Positions 8,663 through 18,172 of a stretch of 64,000 nt of DNA are shown piece after piece; the stretch's first letter is position 1; every line of letters starts with the position of its first letter. Origin of the DNA: Lichenihabitans psoromatis (lineage in GTDB: Bacteria > Pseudomonadota > Alphaproteobacteria > Rhizobiales > Beijerinckiaceae); the NCBI RefSeq assembly GCF_004323635.1, contig NZ_CP036515.1, positions 2,977,501 through 3,041,500 on the forward strand, read 5' to 3'. The translations under genes were made by a program, and so were the position numbers. The notes beneath the pieces were generated by a model. The model was given only the letters and a program-made list of their open reading frames with translations, was not told the DNA's origin and made no database searches.

Positions 8663-9946
8663 TCAATCGAGAAGCGTAACCGGCCGAACGGCGCGCCAGC
8701 CGATGTCGCGCCGGCAGAACCCTCCGGGCCAGTCGATCGCATCGACGGCCGCATAGGCCCGCGCCTGCGCTTCGGTTGCGTCGCGACCGAGGGCCGTCAC
8801 GGTCAACACGCGACCGCCATCGGCCAGAAGCGCGTCCCCCTCCTGTCGCGTGCCAGCGTGGAATACCGTCACGCCTGGGCAGGCTTCTGCAGCCGTCAGA
8901 TCACCGATGCGCGTGCCTTTGATCGGGTGAGCCGGATAGCCGTTGGCGGCCAGCACCACCGTGAGCGCTGTCGCCTCGTCGAACACGGGAGGCGTGTCGG
9001 GCAGATGGCCGCGCGCGGATGCCAGCATGAGGGGCAGGAGATCGGTGTGCAGCCGGGGGAGGATGACTTGCGTCTCGGGATCGCCCAGCCGAACGTTATA
9101 TTCGATCAACTGCGGCGCGCCGTTCTCCACCATCAGGCCCGCGAACAGGACACCGCGAAATGGCGTCCCGCGCTCGCTCATGCCGCGCAGCGTCGGCAGG
9201 ATGATCTCGCCCATGATGCGCGCTTCGAGTGCTGCATCGACCAGCCGCGCCGGCGAGATGGCGCCCATGCCACCCGTATTCGGACCGGTGTCGCCATCGC
9301 CGACGCGTTTATGATCCTGGGCCGAGCCGAAGCCGAGCGCCCGCGTTCCGTCGCAGATCGCAAAGAACGAGACTTCCTCGCCCGACAGAAAGGCTTCCAC
9401 CACGACAGACGCACCCGCGCTGCCGAACGAGCCGCCGAACATGTCGTCGATTGCGGCCTCGGCATCGGCCCGGGTTTCGGCGATGATGACGCCCTTGCCG
9501 GCCGCCAGCCCATCCGCCTTGATGACGACCGGCAGCGGATGATCGCTGAGATACGCTCGCGCCGCGTCGGCGTCGTCGAAGCGAGCATAGGCGGCGGTCG
9601 GGATCGCGACCTCGCGGCAGAGGTCCTTGGTGAAGCCTTTCGATCCTTCCAGCGCGGCGGCGGCTTGGGAGGGGCCGAAGGCCAAAATCCCGACGTCGGA
9701 GAGTCGGTCCACCACACCGGCGACGAGCGGCGCTTCGGGGCCGACCACGACAAGATCGACGGTTTCGCGTTGCGCCAGCGCTACGATCGCGGCCGAATCC
9801 GTAAGATCCACGGGCAGGTTGAGGCCCAACACCGCCGTGCCTGGATTACCGGGAGCGATCAACAGGCGCGTGAGCAGCGGGCTACGCGCCAGCGACAGCG
9901 CCAGAGCATGTTCGCGACCGCCCGAGCCGAGCAGCAGGACCTTCAA
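8663..9946 (-). CDS. purD: Phosphoribosylamine-glycine ligase
   Basis: Cytosolic ATP-grasp enzyme of de novo purine synthesis (5-phosphoribosylamine + glycine + ATP to GAR), about 427 aa. The N-terminal GSGGREHALA motif, the ATP-grasp core (VIKADGLAAGKGV) and the ligand segment EYNVRLGDPETQ are present. The family N-terminus KVLLLGSGGREHA dictates a TTG start at 9946, with GAGAGG upstream; an ATG at 10102 would add 52 unrelated residues. Two hydrolase genes follow closely and may be cotranscribed. Confidence 0.95.
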   Translation of the reverse strand: MKVLLLGSGGREHALALSLARSPLLTRLLIAPGNPGTAVLGLNLPVDLTDSAAIVALAQRETVDLVVVGPEAPLVAGVVDRLSDVGILAFGPSQAAAALEGSKGFTKDLCREVAIPTAAYARFDDADAARAYLSDHPLPVVIKADGLAAGKGVIIAETRADAEAAIDDMFGGSFGSAGASVVVEAFLSGEEVSFFAICDGTRALGFGSAQDHKRVGDGDTGPNTGGMGAISPARLVDAALEARIMGEIILPTLRGMSERGTPFRGVLFAGLMVENGAPQLIEYNVRLGDPETQVILPRLHTDLLPLMLASARGHLPDTPPVFDEATALTVVLAANGYPAHPIKGTRIGDLTAAEACPGVTVFHAGTRQEGDALLADGGRVLTVTALGRDATEAQARAYAAVDAIDWPGGFCRRDIGWRAVRPVTLLD

Positions 9947-10101
9947 CGAAACGGCCTCTCGGCGATAACCATCATGACGAACGTCCGGCGACCAGCAGTG
10001 TTGCGATGCGATAGGACCTACATCGAACGCCAAAGAACCGCCATCACGTCGTGATGTTTCCCACACCGCGATCAGCGTCCCCGGCAGGAGTATCACCAGC
10101 A

Positions 10102-10314
10102 ATGACCATCATGGCAGCAGTCTGTGGCATCATGATCGTCTTACTCGGGCTGTGGAGCACCGGCCGCTCGCCGACCGAGGTTCAATTGGCGGTGGAAATC
10201 ACCTGTCTGGTCGGCGGACTCATCCTCTGCTTCCTCTCCGTCGTTCTGGCCCGTCTGGCGGCGCTTACAAAACGCATGGAGCTGTTCGGTGAGGCGATCC
10301 AACCGGGAGAATAG
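10102..10314 (+). CDS. Small two-helix membrane protein, unknown function
   Basis: About 70 aa with two hydrophobic stretches (about residues 3-20 and 30-50) and a charged C-terminus, so a predicted inner-membrane hairpin. I do not recognise the family. The ATG at 10102 has AGGAG eleven bases upstream; an earlier in-frame ATG at 10051 would add 17 residues. It lies between the divergent purD and xseA, in the same direction as xseA. Could be a genuine conserved small protein or a chance frame. Confidence 0.5.
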   Translation: MTIMAAVCGIMIVLLGLWSTGRSPTEVQLAVEITCLVGGLILCFLSVVLARLAALTKRMELFGEAIQPGE

Positions 10315-10370
10315 CCCCGAGCCGCAAAGCCCTGGAAGACAGCGCCGCGCGGTCGCGATAAAACAAGGCG

Positions 10371-12110
10371 ATGCTGAAGCCGAAATCCTCCCGTCGCCCC
10401 TCCGGAGCTCTTGCGGCCGCACCCGGCCTGCCGATGGTCGATGACGACGGCGTGGTGCGCGCCACCGCAAACCCGAACGACCAGGAGATGACGGTGAGCG
10501 CGCTCGCGGGCGCGCTGAAGCGAACCGTGGAAGATCGTTTCGGTTACGTGCGGGTGCGCGGTGAAATCTCGAACTACCGCGGCCCGCATTCCTCCGGCCA
10601 TGCCTATTTTTCGCTGAAGGACGATACGGCCCGCATCGATGCGGTGATCTGGAAGACGTCGTTCGCCCGGATGAAGATCAAGCCCGAGGAAGGGCTTGAG
10701 GTCATCGCTTCGGGCAAGATCACGACCTTCCCCGGCAAATCCGCCTACCAGATCATCATCGAGAGCTTGGAGCCGGCCGGCGTCGGCGCCCTGATGGCGG
10801 CCGTGGAAGAGCGACGTCGGCGTTTCGCGGCCGAGGGCCTTTTCGATGCCGCCCGTAAGCGACCCATTCCGTTCCTGCCGGGCGTAATCGGCGTCATTAC
10901 CTCACCGACCGGGGCGGTCATCCGCGACATCCTGCATCGCATCGCCGGCCGGTTTCCCCGTCATGTCGTGGTTTGGCCGGTCCGCGTTCAAGGCGACACC
11001 AGCGCCGCCGAGGTCGCGCGGGCGGTTGCGGGCTTCAACGATCTGAAGGTCGCCGGCATCCCGGCCCCGCATGTTATCATCGTGGCACGGGGCGGGGGAT
11101 CGCTGGAGGATCTCTGGAGCTTCAACGACGAGGCGATCGTCCGCGCGGTCGCGGCCAGCGCGATCCCGATCATCTCGGCGGTCGGTCACGAAACCGATTG
11201 GACCTTGATCGACCATGTGGCCGACCTGCGTGCGCCGACACCCACGGGGGCGGCCGAACTCGCCGTTCCGGTGCTGCTCGACTTGATGGGCGCGATCGAC
11301 CGGCTAGAAGGGCGGCAGACCGCCGCTATGTTGCGACTGCTCGAGGATCGGCGTCTCTCGCTGCACGGGCTGTCCCGCCTGCTGCCATCGGGGGGTGATC
11401 TTCTGGCCGGCCCCCGGCAGCGGCTCGATCTTGCGGCATCGCGGCTACCAGGTGGCCTCCGGGCCGGGACAGATCGCCGCCGCATTCTGCTGGTTCGCAT
11501 CGGTGGCCGGCTGGCCGCGCAAGCGCCTCGGGCCCGGGTGGCGCGCGTGGCGCAGCACCTTGATGCGTTGGCGCATCGCATGATGCGAGCCGAGGCCGGC
11601 TTGCTCGGGGATCGCCAGCGTCGATTGAAAACGGCCGGCGACCGTCTCGCGGCCGCTTTTGCGGCACGGCTCCGGCTCGCCCGTGAAGTGGCTAGCGCCC
11701 GGCAGACTCGTGTCTCGGGTCTCGACGCGCGCATGCGTCTTGCCATGGCGGCTGCCTCCCAGCGCCGCACCGCGAGGCTCGCTTCGGTCAGCCAATTGCT
11801 GACCGGGCTGGGCTACCGCAGTGTGCTGGCCCGCGGGTTCGTGCTGGTGCGCGATGCAGCGGGGCAGACCATGCGCTCAGCCTCGGCTCTCGCCCCGACC
11901 GAGCTCATCCTGCTCGAATTCGCCGATGGGCAAGCTCGCGCTCAGGTGATCGACACGGACGCCGTTGAGGCGACCGCAGATCCCGCAGTCCCGTTGTCAC
12001 GTGCGCCGAGGCCGAAGGCGGGACCAAAATTGTCTGCGACATCGGTCACCAAAGCCACGACCAAGTTGCCCCGGACGCCGCCGTCGACCAAACAGGGTTC
12101 GCTCTTCTAA
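10371..12110 (+). CDS. xseA: Exodeoxyribonuclease VII large subunit
   Basis: Catalytic subunit of exonuclease VII, which degrades single-stranded DNA in repair, 579 aa. N-terminal OB-fold (about residues 38-140, with GEISNYRGPHSSGHAYFSLKD), catalytic core with VITSPTGAVIRDI and ARGGGSLEDLW, then long arginine-rich helices that bind the small subunit. Longer than E. coli XseA because of N- and C-terminal extensions, the latter Ala/Pro/Lys-rich. The small subunit XseB is not nearby. Confidence 0.95.
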   Translation: MLKPKSSRRPSGALAAAPGLPMVDDDGVVRATANPNDQEMTVSALAGALKRTVEDRFGYVRVRGEISNYRGPHSSGHAYFSLKDDTARIDAVIWKTSFARMKIKPEEGLEVIASGKITTFPGKSAYQIIIESLEPAGVGALMAAVEERRRRFAAEGLFDAARKRPIPFLPGVIGVITSPTGAVIRDILHRIAGRFPRHVVVWPVRVQGDTSAAEVARAVAGFNDLKVAGIPAPHVIIVARGGGSLEDLWSFNDEAIVRAVAASAIPIISAVGHETDWTLIDHVADLRAPTPTGAAELAVPVLLDLMGAIDRLEGRQTAAMLRLLEDRRLSLHGLSRLLPSGGDLLAGPRQRLDLAASRLPGGLRAGTDRRRILLVRIGGRLAAQAPRARVARVAQHLDALAHRMMRAEAGLLGDRQRRLKTAGDRLAAAFAARLRLAREVASARQTRVSGLDARMRLAMAAASQRRTARLASVSQLLTGLGYRSVLARGFVLVRDAAGQTMRSASALAPTELILLEFADGQARAQVIDTDAVEATADPAVPLSRAPRPKAGPKLSATSVTKATTKLPRTPPSTKQGSLF

Positions 12111-12225
12111 TCGTCCGACGACGGCACGGGCCTGTTGGCTCGCGGCCGAGCACGGCTTATATCTCGCGAAGACCCATACCTTATTCGACCGGCCCTCGGG
12201 CTCGGCTTCTCTGGATGCTGACAAG

Positions 12226-12453
12226 ATGAATCGTTTCGAGCGCCGTCCCGCCGCCGCCGTCGAGGCCGAAGTGCAGTATCTCGATGGTGATTTCCGCGTC
12301 GTCAGGCCCGGCTCTTTCGTGCGCTGCGCCGTCACGCAGGAGCCGATCCCGCTCGAGGAATTGCGCTATTGGAACGTCGCCTTGCAGGAAGCTTACGCGA
12401 GTCCCGATGCCAAGTTGGTCCGCTTGGGCCTGCGAGACAAAATCGCCGACTAA
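12226..12453 (+). CDS. DUF2093 family protein
   Basis: 75 aa protein of the small alphaproteobacterial DUF2093 family, recognised by the body VQYLDGDFRVVRPGSFVRCAVT and IPLEELRYWNV. Function unknown; the sequence suggests a small beta-rich cytosolic protein. The ATG at 12226 fits homologue starts; the frame is open further up into the xseA tail without homology. It converges on lpxK with a four-base overlap of stop codons. Confidence 0.85.
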   Translation: MNRFERRPAAAVEAEVQYLDGDFRVVRPGSFVRCAVTQEPIPLEELRYWNVALQEAYASPDAKLVRLGLRDKIAD

Positions 12454-13439
12454 CCTCGGCTGAACGCCTCCGCAAGCCGGGCCTGGATCGCGACCGTATC
12501 GTCAAAGGCGAGCCGTACCGGTAGTGTCAAGGTTTCGAAGCGCGGCGGAAGCCGCACCCGATCTTTTTCGGTAGTGATCAGCGTCGCGTCGATCTGTTCC
12601 GCAGCCTGCGTGAGCCGCGCGAGATCGTCGCGACCATAGACGTGATGATCGGGAAAACTCAGTCGATCGGCCACTGTGAGCCCTAAGGCATCGAGGGTCG
12701 CAAAGAACTTTTCGGGCCGTCCGATCCCCGCGAAGGCCAGCAAGCGGCGGTGACGGACCATCGCGACGGTCTCCATATCCGGATCGAGCCGTCCAGTCGT
12801 GACGGGTATTCCGGCGCGCTCGGCTTCGCCCGCGACGGCTTCGCCCGGCTGACCGCCGCCGATCACGCAGAGCATCGACACGAACCGCCATTGACGCATG
12901 ATCGGCGCCCGCAAGGGACCAGCTGGGAGGCATAATCCGTTGCCGATGCCCGACCCGCCGTCCACCACCGCGATCGAGACATCTTTGAGGAGCGCCGGAT
13001 TTTGAAGACCGTCGTCCAGCACCAGCACATCCGCTCCGGCCTCGATGGCGAGACGGGCCGCAGTCAATCGGTCGGCCGCAACGATCGTCGGTGCGACGCG
13101 CGCCAGCAGCAGGGGTTCGTCGCCGCAGTCCTCAGCCGCATGATGATCGGGGTCGACCACGAAGGGGTCGCGCTTAGGGTTCCGTCGGCCATAGCCGCGC
13201 GACAGAAAGGCGGGGCGATGGCCCATGTCGATCAGTAATCGCGCGATCGCGATGGCGGTCGGCGTCTTGCCGGCGCCGCCGGCCACCAGATTGCCGATGC
13301 AGATCACCGGGACCGGCGCGCGCCAGCCCGGGCGTGCCATGCGGTGTGCCGTGAGCCCGCCATAGATCGCGCCCACTGGCCGCAGTAACGTGGCCGCGAC
13401 CGAGGCGGTCGGCTGCCACCAGAAGGTCGGCGCCCGCAT
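12450..13439 (-). CDS. lpxK: Tetraacyldisaccharide 4'-kinase LpxK
   Basis: Membrane-associated kinase that phosphorylates the 4' position of the lipid A disaccharide, 329 aa. Walker A region GNLVAGGAGKTPT near residue 50 and the DDGLQNP motif near residue 142 are typical. The start codon overlaps the waaA stop by one base (TGATG). Last gene of a lipid A/Kdo operon with waaA, a DUF374 acyltransferase, DUF4170 and cysQ. Confidence 0.95.
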   Translation of the reverse strand: MRAPTFWWQPTASVAATLLRPVGAIYGGLTAHRMARPGWRAPVPVICIGNLVAGGAGKTPTAIAIARLLIDMGHRPAFLSRGYGRRNPKRDPFVVDPDHHAAEDCGDEPLLLARVAPTIVAADRLTAARLAIEAGADVLVLDDGLQNPALLKDVSIAVVDGGSGIGNGLCLPAGPLRAPIMRQWRFVSMLCVIGGGQPGEAVAGEAERAGIPVTTGRLDPDMETVAMVRHRRLLAFAGIGRPEKFFATLDALGLTVADRLSFPDHHVYGRDDLARLTQAAEQIDATLITTEKDRVRLPPRFETLTLPVRLAFDDTVAIQARLAEAFSRG

Positions 13440-14734
13440 CAGAGTCCCTGGCGCGCAAACACGCGTTTAGCGAAAGGCTCGATTGCCCGCATGGTTCGAT
13501 CGGTCGCGCCGCAATGGCGCTCGACCGCATCGGCGGCGGCGCGCGCCATGCGGCGCAACTTCACCCCGTCCGACAGCAGGGCCGTCAACGTATCGGCCAA
13601 AGCTTTGCCGTCGGCCATCGTGGCGGCTCCCTCTGCCGCATCGAGTGTGCGGTAGACCTCGGCGAAATTCGCCACCAGCGGTCCATGCAGGATCGCGCTG
13701 CCGAGCTTGGCCGGCTCGATCGGATTTTGTCCTCCGCCGCCCGCGAGCGATTTGCCGACGAAAACGACGCCGGTCAATCGGTAGAACAGACCGAGTTCGC
13801 CCATCGTGTCGGCGACGTAGACATTTGTCTGGTGATCCAGTGTCTGGCTCCGTGAGCGCAGCGCGGCGCGAAGGCCAAGGTTCGCGGCCGCCTCGGCGAT
13901 CGCGCCGCCACGCTCGGTCTGACGTGGCACCACGATCGTCAGCACATCCGGGAAACGGCGAAGCAGACGCCGATGGACATCGAGCATGATGGCTTCCTCG
14001 TCCACATGGGTCGAGGCGGCGAGCCACACCGGTCGCGATCCGATGAGACCGGCGAGATCGCTGACGCGATCGCGGTCGGCCGGGGGCGGCGGCACGTCGA
14101 ATTTAAGGTTGCCGCCCACCGTCACGGTCGGGGCGCCGAGCGCCTTGAAACGATCAGCATCCTCTTTGGTTTGTGCAACGCAGAGTGTCGTGCGATCGAG
14201 CACCGCTCTGATGAAGCGGGGAAATCGCTGCCAGCGCGCGAATGATCGGGCCGAAAGGCGCGCGTTGACGAGAAGGAGCGGCACATCTCGTTTGGAAAGC
14301 TCGACGATGAGATTGGGCCAGAGTTCGGATTCGGCCAGCATCGCGAGATCCGGCCGCCAGTGATCGAGAAAGCGGCTGACGAAGCGCGGAATGTCGAGCG
14401 GCAGGAATTGGTGGATGGCACCGGGTGGAAGCCGCTGCCCGAGGATGGCGGCGGACGAGACGGTTCCGGTCGTGATCAGAACAGCGAAGCCCCGCGTCGT
14501 GAGCCGTTCGATCAGGGGCAGGAGCGCCAGCCCTTCTCCGACACTTGCGCCGTGAAGCCAGGCAATGGGACCCTCGGGACGGGCCTCTCCGGCCAACCCC
14601 ATGCGCTCGCCGAGGCGGCTCAGGGTTTCCTTGCCGCGACGCTCCCGCCGTCGCAGAAACGAGCCGGCCGCCGGTCCGAGCAAGCGGCTGCCGCCACGGT
14701 AGAGCAAAAGAAGAAGACTACGACGCTCCTTCAC
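13439..14734 (-). CDS. waaA: 3-deoxy-D-manno-octulosonic acid (Kdo) transferase
   Basis: Inner-membrane GT-B glycosyltransferase that adds Kdo from CMP-Kdo to lipid IVA, about 431 aa. N-terminal membrane anchor, catalytic region WLHGASVGEGLAL, ESELWPNLI, ARLSARSF and the C-terminal donor site with GGGGQNPIEPAKLG. The GTG at 14734 overlaps the DUF374 stop (GTGA); the in-frame ATG at 14953 would add 73 low-complexity Arg/Gly residues that are antisense-like and is rejected. Confidence 0.95.
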   Translation of the reverse strand: MKERRSLLLLLYRGGSRLLGPAAGSFLRRRERRGKETLSRLGERMGLAGEARPEGPIAWLHGASVGEGLALLPLIERLTTRGFAVLITTGTVSSAAILGQRLPPGAIHQFLPLDIPRFVSRFLDHWRPDLAMLAESELWPNLIVELSKRDVPLLLVNARLSARSFARWQRFPRFIRAVLDRTTLCVAQTKEDADRFKALGAPTVTVGGNLKFDVPPPPADRDRVSDLAGLIGSRPVWLAASTHVDEEAIMLDVHRRLLRRFPDVLTIVVPRQTERGGAIAEAAANLGLRAALRSRSQTLDHQTNVYVADTMGELGLFYRLTGVVFVGKSLAGGGGQNPIEPAKLGSAILHGPLVANFAEVYRTLDAAEGAATMADGKALADTLTALLSDGVKLRRMARAAADAVERHCGATDRTMRAIEPFAKRVFARQGL

Positions 14735-15465
14735 TGGGCGGTGCCGGCGCGCCGCATATCCGCGAGAGCCTGCCCCGGGTCGCGACCGCCGACCAGGGCA
14801 TAGGCGCGCGTATGAACCGCGTCCAACCCGTCCTCGACGGCTCGACGCGCGCGTTCGAGCGCGTCCGCATCCGCGTCTCGGTCGACCCGAATGGGGTCGC
14901 CGAGCACCATAGCGCCGTTGCCGAAGGGCTTGCCGAGGCTTGCCCGATCCCATGATTTGAAATCGTAGCGTCGGCTCGTCACTACGGCGATCGGGTAGAT
15001 CGGCCGTCCGGAGAGACGGGCGAGCGCGACGATACCGAGCCCGGCTTGACGTGCCACTTTCGGCACGTCGGCGGTCATCACGATGGTCTGTCCCTCGCGC
15101 AACGCGCGCGTCATGCTCAACAACGCCGCGCCGCCGCCGCGCCGACGGGATTTAGAGGCTTCGCCGCCCGACCCACGGATCGCCCGCACGCCGAAGCGGC
15201 GCAGGATGACGGCATTGATCTCCCCGTCGCGGTGGCGCGAAATCAGCGCCGACACCCGCGCGCCCTTTGGCCAAGCATAATGAATCATTAAATGCTGGCC
15301 ATGCCACATCGCAGCGATCACCGGCAGATCCGGGCCGATCGCGTCGAGAAAGTCCGGTGGATCTTGCACGAAGCGATTCGTCGCCTTCACAAGCCGCAGA
15401 TAGACGCTCGCCAGAAAGCCGGCGGTTTCCTGAACCGGTCGCGTCCGTCCGAGCTTCTTCAGCAT
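14731..15465 (-). CDS. DUF374 lysophospholipid acyltransferase-like protein
   Basis: 244 aa, DUF374 family (PlsC/LpxL superfamily). Characteristic MWHGQHLM and SRHRDGE motifs around residues 58-85 and RGSGG near 98. In Rhizobiales this gene sits directly upstream of waaA, which suggests a step in lipid A or outer-membrane lipid assembly; the acyl substrate is not known. Coupled to waaA by a four-base overlap. Confidence 0.88.
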   Translation of the reverse strand: MLKKLGRTRPVQETAGFLASVYLRLVKATNRFVQDPPDFLDAIGPDLPVIAAMWHGQHLMIHYAWPKGARVSALISRHRDGEINAVILRRFGVRAIRGSGGEASKSRRRGGGAALLSMTRALREGQTIVMTADVPKVARQAGLGIVALARLSGRPIYPIAVVTSRRYDFKSWDRASLGKPFGNGAMVLGDPIRVDRDADADALERARRAVEDGLDAVHTRAYALVGGRDPGQALADMRRAGTAQ

Positions 15466-15489
15466 GAACCAGCATCGCCTGACGGATTG

Positions 15490-15735
15490 TCAGCCACGCG
15501 ATTGAGCCGTTGCCGGGTCGAGAAAGCGATGCAGGTGAACGATGAAGTAGCGCACCATCGCATTATCGACGCTGGATTGAGCGCGCGACCGCCATGCCAC
15601 CTGGGCGCTCGCGAAATTCGGGAAGATGCCGACGATGTCGATTTTGGTCGGGTCACGAAATTCTGTGCCGTCGAGGCTCGTCAATTCGCCTCCGAAGACA
15701 AGGTGCAGAAGCTGCGGGGAGTTGGACGTGGACAT
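15490..15735 (-). CDS. DUF4170 family protein
   Basis: 81 aa conserved small protein (DUF4170), with the core LVFGGEL....DPTKIDIVGIFPNF and YFIVHLHRFLDP. Function unknown. Found between cysQ and the DUF374-waaA-lpxK genes as in many Rhizobiales, so it probably belongs to the same transcript. The ATG lies inside a clear N-terminal match; the 184 bases upstream to cysQ show no gene and may carry a promoter. Confidence 0.8.
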   Translation of the reverse strand: MSTSNSPQLLHLVFGGELTSLDGTEFRDPTKIDIVGIFPNFASAQVAWRSRAQSSVDNAMVRYFIVHLHRFLDPATAQSRG

Positions 15736-15919
15736 GGGAGTCTCCGTATGTCGGACCCACGATCGCGCGATCGTCGATCCGAGCTGCTCCGGTTACCGGC
15801 GCGGGGCCGGCCCGGTTGGGCTTTTCTTGATTCAGCCGGTGAAGTTCAGCCATAGCGCTCCGCGCCTGAGACGGCAAAGGCTTTGCGTGCATCACGCGAT
15901 GCCGATGCTGAGGCCGCCG

Positions 15920-16729
15920 TCAGTCTTCCGGCCGCTGCAGCAGGCGGATCAGCGCCTGCTGCAAGGGGGGTGCGGCACAGATCAGCATGGAATGGCGCGG
16001 CGAGCGCCGATTATAAGCAGGATCCTGGCCGTGCCGGTCAGTCAACTGCGCGCCCGCTTCGATGAGGATGAGATCAGCAGCCGCAATATCCCAATCATGG
16101 GCGTTGGCGCCAGCGATGCAGCCATCGAGAAATCCCGCCGCCACATGCGCGAACCGACAAGCCAACGAGGGAATTTTCGGCGAAACGCGAAAGGCGAGTG
16201 GCTGCGGCAGATGATTCGCAAGATCGCCCGGAACAGCGATACAGGCGCCATCGAGGCTCAGTCGGCTCGAGGGATGGATTGCAACGCCGTTGCAGGCTGC
16301 GCCGCGTCCGAGGATCGCCGTGAAGCTCTGGTCGAGGATTGGCGCGTGCACGATGCCGACCGTGGGTCGGCTCTTCGTCACGAGAGCGATCGACACGGCC
16401 CAGCGCGCATCGCCGGCCGCGAAACCCCGCGTACCGTCGATCGGATCAACGATCAGAACATGGTCGTGTTCGAGGCGCTCGGCCGAATCGACCGTTTCCT
16501 CCGACATCCAGGCGGCTCCGGGCATCGCCTCGGTCAAACGCTCACGCAGATAGGCATCGACGGCGAAATCGGCTTCGGTCACGGGGGACCCGCCGTCTTT
16601 ATAGTCGATCCGCGCGGAGGTCCGCGCACCTGGGCGGAAGTAGCGACACGCGATCTCGGATGCCCCGATGGCTGCATCGCGGAACAGCGTCAGAGTGCCG
16701 TCGAGATCGCTCGTGGAGACGTGAGCCAA
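15920..16729 (-). CDS. cysQ: 3'(2'),5'-bisphosphate nucleotidase / inositol monophosphatase family
   Basis: Mg2+-dependent phosphatase of the IMPase/CysQ superfamily, 269 aa. Metal ligands are visible: E of SEE near residue 97, DPIDGT near 116-121 and D in AHDWDIAAADL near 213. CysQ clears 3'-phosphoadenosine 5'-phosphate from sulfate assimilation; its place next to lipid A genes is a conserved arrangement in Rhizobiales. An inositol phosphatase role cannot be excluded from sequence. Confidence 0.87.
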   Translation of the reverse strand: MAHVSTSDLDGTLTLFRDAAIGASEIACRYFRPGARTSARIDYKDGGSPVTEADFAVDAYLRERLTEAMPGAAWMSEETVDSAERLEHDHVLIVDPIDGTRGFAAGDARWAVSIALVTKSRPTVGIVHAPILDQSFTAILGRGAACNGVAIHPSSRLSLDGACIAVPGDLANHLPQPLAFRVSPKIPSLACRFAHVAAGFLDGCIAGANAHDWDIAAADLILIEAGAQLTDRHGQDPAYNRRSPRHSMLICAAPPLQQALIRLLQRPED

Positions 16730-16824
16730 GGGGAGCCGGTACGAAAGAGAAGAAGGCGACCGCCGATGCCGGCTCTACCGAACCCTCACCCGCAAGGCAA
16801 GGCCCGGTCGACCGGCCTCGTCGA

Positions 16825-17724
16825 TCAGCTCGATACGAGGGGCGCGCCGAGATCGATTTGGAGGATTTCCGGGGGAACGCGAAACCGGATCGGCGCCCCT
16901 GACTCCCCAAGGCCGCCCGAGATGATCATGTGCCGTCCGCCCTCGACGATGTGGCCATAGACGTAACGTCGAGATGGTGCGAATGGCGTCCCGATCAACG
17001 GAACATTGATCTGGCCCCCATGCGTGTGGCCGCAAAGCGTCAGGGACACCCGATTGGGCACGCGCGGGAATAGAAAGGGCTCGTGCATCAAAAGCAGAAT
17101 GGGATCGTCGTCTCCGATCGACCGGAGGGTACCGCCGAGATCGTCTGCGCCGCGGCTATCATACCGGCCGATCATATGGGCCATTTGGTCGGCGAGACCC
17201 GCCAGCCAGAAGGATTGCCCCTCGTGACGAAGCGAGACCGCGCTGTTTTCGAGCAGGTTGATGTCGACCTGACGCAGGGCGCGGCGCACCTCTTCGGCAC
17301 CGCCCGGCATACCCGGAACGGGGCCGTGCCACCAATCATGATTGCCGAGGATCGCATGGACGCCAAGCGGGGCGCGCAGCACCGAAAGCGCATCGCCCCA
17401 TTGTGCCGGAAACACAGGTCCGCTCACCAAGCGATGGCCGGCGTTGAAGTCGCCCAGAAGCACGATCAGATCGGGCGACAGGGCATTGACCGACATCGCA
17501 ATGCCATGGATCCGCTCGGCCGACATCCAAGGCTCGCAAGCATGGATATCGGCGATGACACCAATGCGCAGACGCAGATTTTGAGGCCAACCCGGCGGGG
17601 TCAGGGCATAGGAGGTGACGCGCGGGCTGAGCATCGGCTCGACCGCCACAGCGTAACTCGCCAGTCCGAACGGAGCGAGCCCAAGGGTTCCGGCTCCGAT
17701 CAGCAGTTGCCGTCGATTGATCAT
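16825..17724 (-). CDS. Exported metallophosphoesterase (YkuE-like)
   Basis: Calcineurin-like phosphoesterase, 299 aa. All five metal motifs are present: DIH near residue 58, GDFN near 90, GNHD near 127, a mid HEP, and GHTHGGQ near 232. The N-terminus has twin arginines (NRRQLL) before a hydrophobic stretch, so Tat or membrane-anchored export is likely. Members act on phosphodiesters such as lipid head groups; the substrate here is unknown. Stands apart by about 95 bases from cysQ. Confidence 0.88.
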   Translation of the reverse strand: MINRRQLLIGAGTLGLAPFGLASYAVAVEPMLSPRVTSYALTPPGWPQNLRLRIGVIADIHACEPWMSAERIHGIAMSVNALSPDLIVLLGDFNAGHRLVSGPVFPAQWGDALSVLRAPLGVHAILGNHDWWHGPVPGMPGGAEEVRRALRQVDINLLENSAVSLRHEGQSFWLAGLADQMAHMIGRYDSRGADDLGGTLRSIGDDDPILLLMHEPFLFPRVPNRVSLTLCGHTHGGQINVPLIGTPFAPSRRYVYGHIVEGGRHMIISGGLGESGAPIRFRVPPEILQIDLGAPLVSS

Positions 17725-17808
17725 CGCGGTGATATAGATCGAAACCAGGGCTTTGTCGCGACCGCCGCGCCGTTACATCGCGTGTGACGTCGTAACGCGG
17801 GCTGGGGT

Positions 17809-18009
17809 TCAGGCGGCGCGATGGTCTTCCCGCAGGATCGAGGCGCGAGGCCGCTGGGTCGAGCGATGCTGGCCGGGCTCAGTCTGCGTGGTGAAGCGGA
17901 GAGCCGCCGCCACGGCCGAGATGCCGATCTCACGATACAGGCGGGTTTGCAGGTCGCGTGCATCTTCGCCCTTCGGGCCTTGGGCTGGATTTTGCTGGGA
18001 CTCGTTCAT
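17809..18009 (-). CDS. Small conserved-looking protein, unknown function
   Basis: About 66 aa, soluble. The centre DLQTRLYREIGISAVAAALRF looks like a conserved amphipathic helix; the tail is Arg/His/Thr-rich. I have no family name. The ATG at 18009 has GAGG ten bases upstream; a slightly earlier start adds five residues. Neighbours are unrelated genes in the same direction. Confidence 0.55.
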   Translation of the reverse strand: MNESQQNPAQGPKGEDARDLQTRLYREIGISAVAAALRFTTQTEPGQHRSTQRPRASILREDHRAA

Positions 18010-18172
18010 GATGTTTTGCCTCAACGCGCTGACACCAGCAGGACCGTCCGGACTGGTGAATGTTGAGTCAAACTTGAAGCGGCATTTCTAATAAAAGCTG
18101 AAGGACCCTTGCGATCCGACGTTCCAGGACGGGGCATCGCGCGCATGGGACTGTTGATTTCGGCCGGAATCG

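Noticed and set aside
8579..10054. Plus-strand open frame of 491 codons
   Set aside because: Antisense to purD, with low-complexity Arg-rich translation and no ribosome site.
15626..16960. Plus-strand open frame of 444 codons
   Set aside because: Antisense to cysQ and DUF4170, both of which have clear family motifs.
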